NCBI RefSeq assembly: GCF_900149705.1
Contig: NZ_LT703001.1
Location: 1,240,001 to 1,304,000 of the forward strand
Length of the DNA stretch: 64,000 nucleotides
Direction: 5' to 3'
Origin: Sphingorhabdus sp. Alg231-15
GTDB taxonomy: Bacteria > Pseudomonadota > Alphaproteobacteria > Sphingomonadales > Sphingomonadaceae
Positions 61,693-64,000 of this stretch are shown here, one piece after another (the first letter of the stretch is position 1; every line of letters starts with the position of its first letter). The notes under the pieces are model-generated. The model was given only the letters and a program-made list of their open reading frames with translations, did not search any database and had not been told where the DNA came from. Position numbers and translations under genes: made by a program.

Positions 61693-62820
61693 TCAGGCCA
61701 TCATCACGGCAAATCGGGAGGGGGTATATAGAGCCGCATCAAGATGCTGAACCGAAGGTTCCCGCTCGACATTCAGAAATATCGACTTGGCCAGTTTAGC
61801 CGCCGCCGGGGCGGTCTGGATGCCAAAGCCGCCCTGCCCCGCAAACCAGAAGAAATCTGGCTGCTGCGGATCATGTCCGTAAATCGGCAATCGATCTGGC
61901 GCAAAGCTGCGCAGACCAGCCCATTTGCGATTCACGCTCTGAACTTCCACATCCATTATCGACTGAAATCGGTCGATAGCGATCGCAACGTCCCATTCCT
62001 CCGGTGCAACGTCGCTCGCAGGAACCGGGGTTTCGTCATGCGGGCTTAGCCAGAAGCTGCCACCAGCTTCAGGCTTGAAATAGAACGCACCGTCCAGCGC
62101 CACCACCAGCGGCATATCTGGTGAAGAAGGAGGATCGGTGCGCAACTGGATCATGGTCCGACGCATGGGCTGTATCTCTATCGGAAGGGCACCGGCGAGA
62201 TTTCCAATTTCGGTTGCCCAGGCGCCAGCCGCATTAATAATCGTTGATGCGTGAACCGTGCCACCACCACTTTGAATCACCCACCCCTCATCAACATGCG
62301 CCAATGTTTCCACACGGGCGCTACATAGAAGAGTCGCGCCTTTGCGTTTGGCATCCCGCAAATAGGCCATATGCAGAGCCGCCACATCGATATCGCAGCA
62401 ATCCGGCTCGAAGACAGCCTGCGTCCAACCCGGCTTTATATCGGGAACCGCTTGCATTATATCATCGGTGTTCCAGGGCACCATAGTGACCCCGCTATCC
62501 GCAAACTCATTCACGAACCGGTCCAGAAGATGCTTCTGGTCCGACCGGCCAATATTGATCGCGCAACGCTTTTTCAAAAAACTGGTTTCGGAAAAAGCGG
62601 CATCGGGCGCATTGAGGAAATCAAACGATGCTGTCGTCAGCGGCTGCACAAGGGGTCCGCCATAGCTTTCTGTCCAAAATGCCGCTGAACGTCCCGTGCT
62701 ATGATAGCCGGGCTGATCCTCTGCTTCGAGGATGATCACTGAGCATTGATCTGCAATTTCAGAAGCAATACTTGCCCCCGCTATCCCTGCTCCAATTATC
62801 GCGACATCATATTGGCTCAT
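61693..62820 (-). CDS. FAD-dependent oxidoreductase (DAO family)
   Basis: A 375-residue flavoprotein of the glycine/D-amino-acid oxidase group. The FAD dinucleotide motif is YDVAIIGAGIAGASIASEIADQ near 4-25, followed by STGRSAAFWTESYGG, and the C-terminal FWFAGQGGFGIQTAPAAAKLAKSI closes the FAD site. Substrates in this group include D-amino acids, sarcosine, glycine and glycerol phosphate, so none is assigned. The start at 62820 is chosen because the Rossmann motif follows directly; an upstream in-frame start at 62850 adds only low-complexity residues. It lies 13 nt after an alpha/beta hydrolase gene. Confidence 0.9.
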   Translation of the reverse strand: MSQYDVAIIGAGIAGASIASEIADQCSVIILEAEDQPGYHSTGRSAAFWTESYGGPLVQPLTTASFDFLNAPDAAFSETSFLKKRCAINIGRSDQKHLLDRFVNEFADSGVTMVPWNTDDIMQAVPDIKPGWTQAVFEPDCCDIDVAALHMAYLRDAKRKGATLLCSARVETLAHVDEGWVIQSGGGTVHASTIINAAGAWATEIGNLAGALPIEIQPMRRTMIQLRTDPPSSPDMPLVVALDGAFYFKPEAGGSFWLSPHDETPVPASDVAPEEWDVAIAIDRFQSIMDVEVQSVNRKWAGLRSFAPDRLPIYGHDPQQPDFFWFAGQGGFGIQTAPAAAKLAKSIFLNVEREPSVQHLDAALYTPSRFAVMMA

Positions 62821-62833
62821 GCCTAACCCGTGC

Positions 62834-63859
62834 TCATGCTGCTGGTGCAACTCTATCTAGAAATTCAAAGCTGGCGCGCAAGGCCGCATTGCGTACAGCA
62901 TCAACCTCGCGGAAAATTTCATGAGCGCATTCCTTGCCAAACAGCTTCATCTCGGCATGCGGCAGCAAATGGACAGCTCGCTCGATTGTCGCATGATCAA
63001 CCAGCTCATCAACCGCAGTTGCAAGAACAAGCATCGGTGTATCAACCGCTTCGAGATGCGCACGTTTCCTGAGTCCACGGGTAGATGAATAGGCTCTTTC
63101 CACCCAACGCCAACTTGCCGGTCCCAAGCGCACATCCGGTCGCTCTTTAAACCAGAAAAATTCATCGGAATAGCGATCTGCATCATGCGTAAGTAAACCC
63201 TGCCGCAACACTTCGGGTTCGAGTGGCTTCTCACTGACTTTCCAGGCGCGGCGTTTTTCCCGGCCGAAGGAACAGATTATCTTGGACAGGATATGAGCGG
63301 TCCACTCGGGCATGCCGCCGCCCGCTGGCGCCAGCATCGGCGCGGATAATATGGCAGCATCGGGATGAATGCGCTGTTCGGCAAGCGCGCGAGCTACCAG
63401 ATGACCACCCATGCTATGACCGATGATAACATGAGGGCCGCTATGGTCCTCCCGCCAATGCTTGAAAAAAGCGCTGAGATCATCAATCCATGTTGCAAAA
63501 TCATCGATATGCCCAACATGGGGATGCGGCCCGCAGCGACCGGAACCGCCCTGCCCTCGCCAATCAGGTGACGTGACATTCCATCCGGCTGCGTGAAAAT
63601 CGCTAAATGTCTCCAGATATTTTTCGTAAAAATCGGCCCGTCCGGTCATGAACAAGATCGAACCGCGATTTTTCTTGCGGCGCTGCTTCCACTCGAACTG
63701 CCGCATTGCCCATCCATCAGGCGCATGCCAGACCAGCTCTTCAGCGTCTTTGGGAATGGATCGTCGATCAAATAGAGATGGCGTGGATCGACTCAAAAAT
63801 GGGCTCCGGTCATCATGGTTACTATTTGGTAAGGCATTTTTCTTAAAGCTGTTTCCCAT
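62834..63859 (-). CDS. Alpha/beta hydrolase, lysophospholipase/monoacylglycerol-lipase-like
   Basis: About 341 residues. The serine-hydrolase elements are VTSPDWRGQGGSGR, the nucleophile elbow VIIGHSMGGHLVARAL, the acid in LATAVDELVDHATI and the His near ECAHEIFREVDAVR. The layout with GRADFYEKY matches the PldB/monoacylglycerol-lipase group. Two starts are possible: ATG 63859, whose CAT is the same CATG as the start of the divergent prepilin-peptidase gene, or ATG 63877, which would overlap that gene by 20 nt. It precedes the FAD oxidoreductase by 13 nt. Confidence 0.88.
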   Translation of the reverse strand: MGNSFKKNALPNSNHDDRSPFLSRSTPSLFDRRSIPKDAEELVWHAPDGWAMRQFEWKQRRKKNRGSILFMTGRADFYEKYLETFSDFHAAGWNVTSPDWRGQGGSGRCGPHPHVGHIDDFATWIDDLSAFFKHWREDHSGPHVIIGHSMGGHLVARALAEQRIHPDAAILSAPMLAPAGGGMPEWTAHILSKIICSFGREKRRAWKVSEKPLEPEVLRQGLLTHDADRYSDEFFWFKERPDVRLGPASWRWVERAYSSTRGLRKRAHLEAVDTPMLVLATAVDELVDHATIERAVHLLPHAEMKLFGKECAHEIFREVDAVRNAALRASFEFLDRVAPAA

Positions 63860-64000
63860 GAACGGGGAACAACTCATCTACTTGCTCTGGGGCGGCTTGG
63901 CAATTGCACTGATCGTGGCTGCAATTACCGATATCAAGAGTCGTCACATTTCCAATAAACTGAATCTGGCCATTGCATTGGGCGCGCCCGTGTTCTGGAT
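63858..64000 (+). CDS. Type IV prepilin peptidase (A24/CpaA-like), partial
   Basis: The frame starts at ATG 63858 and is open to the right edge (47 codons). It has a hydrophobic first segment (LIYLLWGGLALIVAAIT-like, residues 5-22) and then AAITDIKSRHISNKLNLAIALGAPVFW. Asp-Ile-Lys-Ser-Arg-x-Ile-x-Asn is the first catalytic-aspartate motif of aspartic prepilin peptidases of the CpaA/TadV kind. This implies a Flp/Tad pilus or similar system beyond the window. The C-terminal half with the second Asp is missing. Confidence 0.8.
   Translation, partial: MNGEQLIYLLWGGLAIALIVAAITDIKSRHISNKLNLAIALGAPVFW

Noticed and set aside
1-64000. tRNA, rRNA, insertion sequences, integrase or phage genes
   Set aside because: Intergenic regions were read on both strands and no cloverleaf, rRNA segment, transposase or integrase was recognised.

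Overview
The window reads as chromosome of an alphaproteobacterium of the order Sphingomonadales. The basis is gene order and protein character: a complete, tightly overlapping division and cell-wall (dcw) cluster; the neighbourhood argS - SPOR protein - nagZ - scpA - scpB - tatA - tatB - tatC; the operon ispH - thrB - rnhA; a split glycine decarboxylase (gcvPA/gcvPB) behind a tandem glycine riboswitch; and a TonB receptor with paired entericidin-like lipoproteins. Base composition looks moderate rather than very GC-rich, which would suit a Parasphingorhabdus/Sphingorhabdus-like genus, but the genus is inference. No rRNA, tRNA, insertion sequence, prophage or CRISPR array was seen.

Region 1-11.2 kb is an accessory, regulator-rich stretch. 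Small stress or detoxification enzymes (glyoxalase I, glutathione transferase, 4-oxalocrotonate-type tautomerase, NTF2-like protein, nitronate monooxygenase, secreted metallo-beta-lactamase-fold protein, DJ-1/PfpI protein, zinc alcohol dehydrogenase, hotdog thioesterase, GFA protein) are interleaved with four local regulators (TetR, HxlR, TetR, MarR). Each regulator is divergent from a target and has inverted or direct repeats in its intergenic region. One operator-like palindrome beside the HxlR gene recurs over the -35 region of the secreted metallo-hydrolase 2 kb away, which suggests a small two-locus regulon. This is the best candidate for an undescribed system.

Region 11.2-23 kb holds an acyl-CoA ligase, then a minus-strand operon gcvT-gcvH-gcvPA-gcvPB continuing into a bile-acid/sodium-symporter-family transporter and a DUF938 methyltransferase, led by the riboswitch at 19.06-19.28 kb. 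Upstream of it lie an SDR protein, a dGTP triphosphohydrolase and a TPR-SPOR envelope protein.

Region 23.1-42 kb is the dcw cluster, read right to left: mraZ, rsmH, ftsL, ftsI, murE, murF, mraY, murD, ftsW, murG, murC, murB, ddl, ftsQ, ftsA, ftsZ. From mraZ to ddl every junction is an overlap of 1 or 4 nt or a 4-nt gap. Upstream of mraZ are seven G-tracts at exact 10-bp period.

Region 42-51.7 kb has two small envelope proteins, a cysteine synthase, a MarR regulator with a 38-bp near-perfect palindromic operator followed by a membrane-anchored alpha/beta hydrolase, a glutathione transferase, purT, a VOC protein, a TonB-dependent receptor with a His/Glu-rich loop, and two tandem 41-residue entericidin-like lipoproteins. 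Region 51.6-64 kb carries protein export (tatABC), chromosome condensation (scpAB), wall recycling (nagZ), argS, a lipoprotein, ispH-thrB-rnhA, a small DUF1508 protein, a FAD oxidoreductase, an alpha/beta hydrolase, and the start of a prepilin peptidase gene that runs off the right edge.
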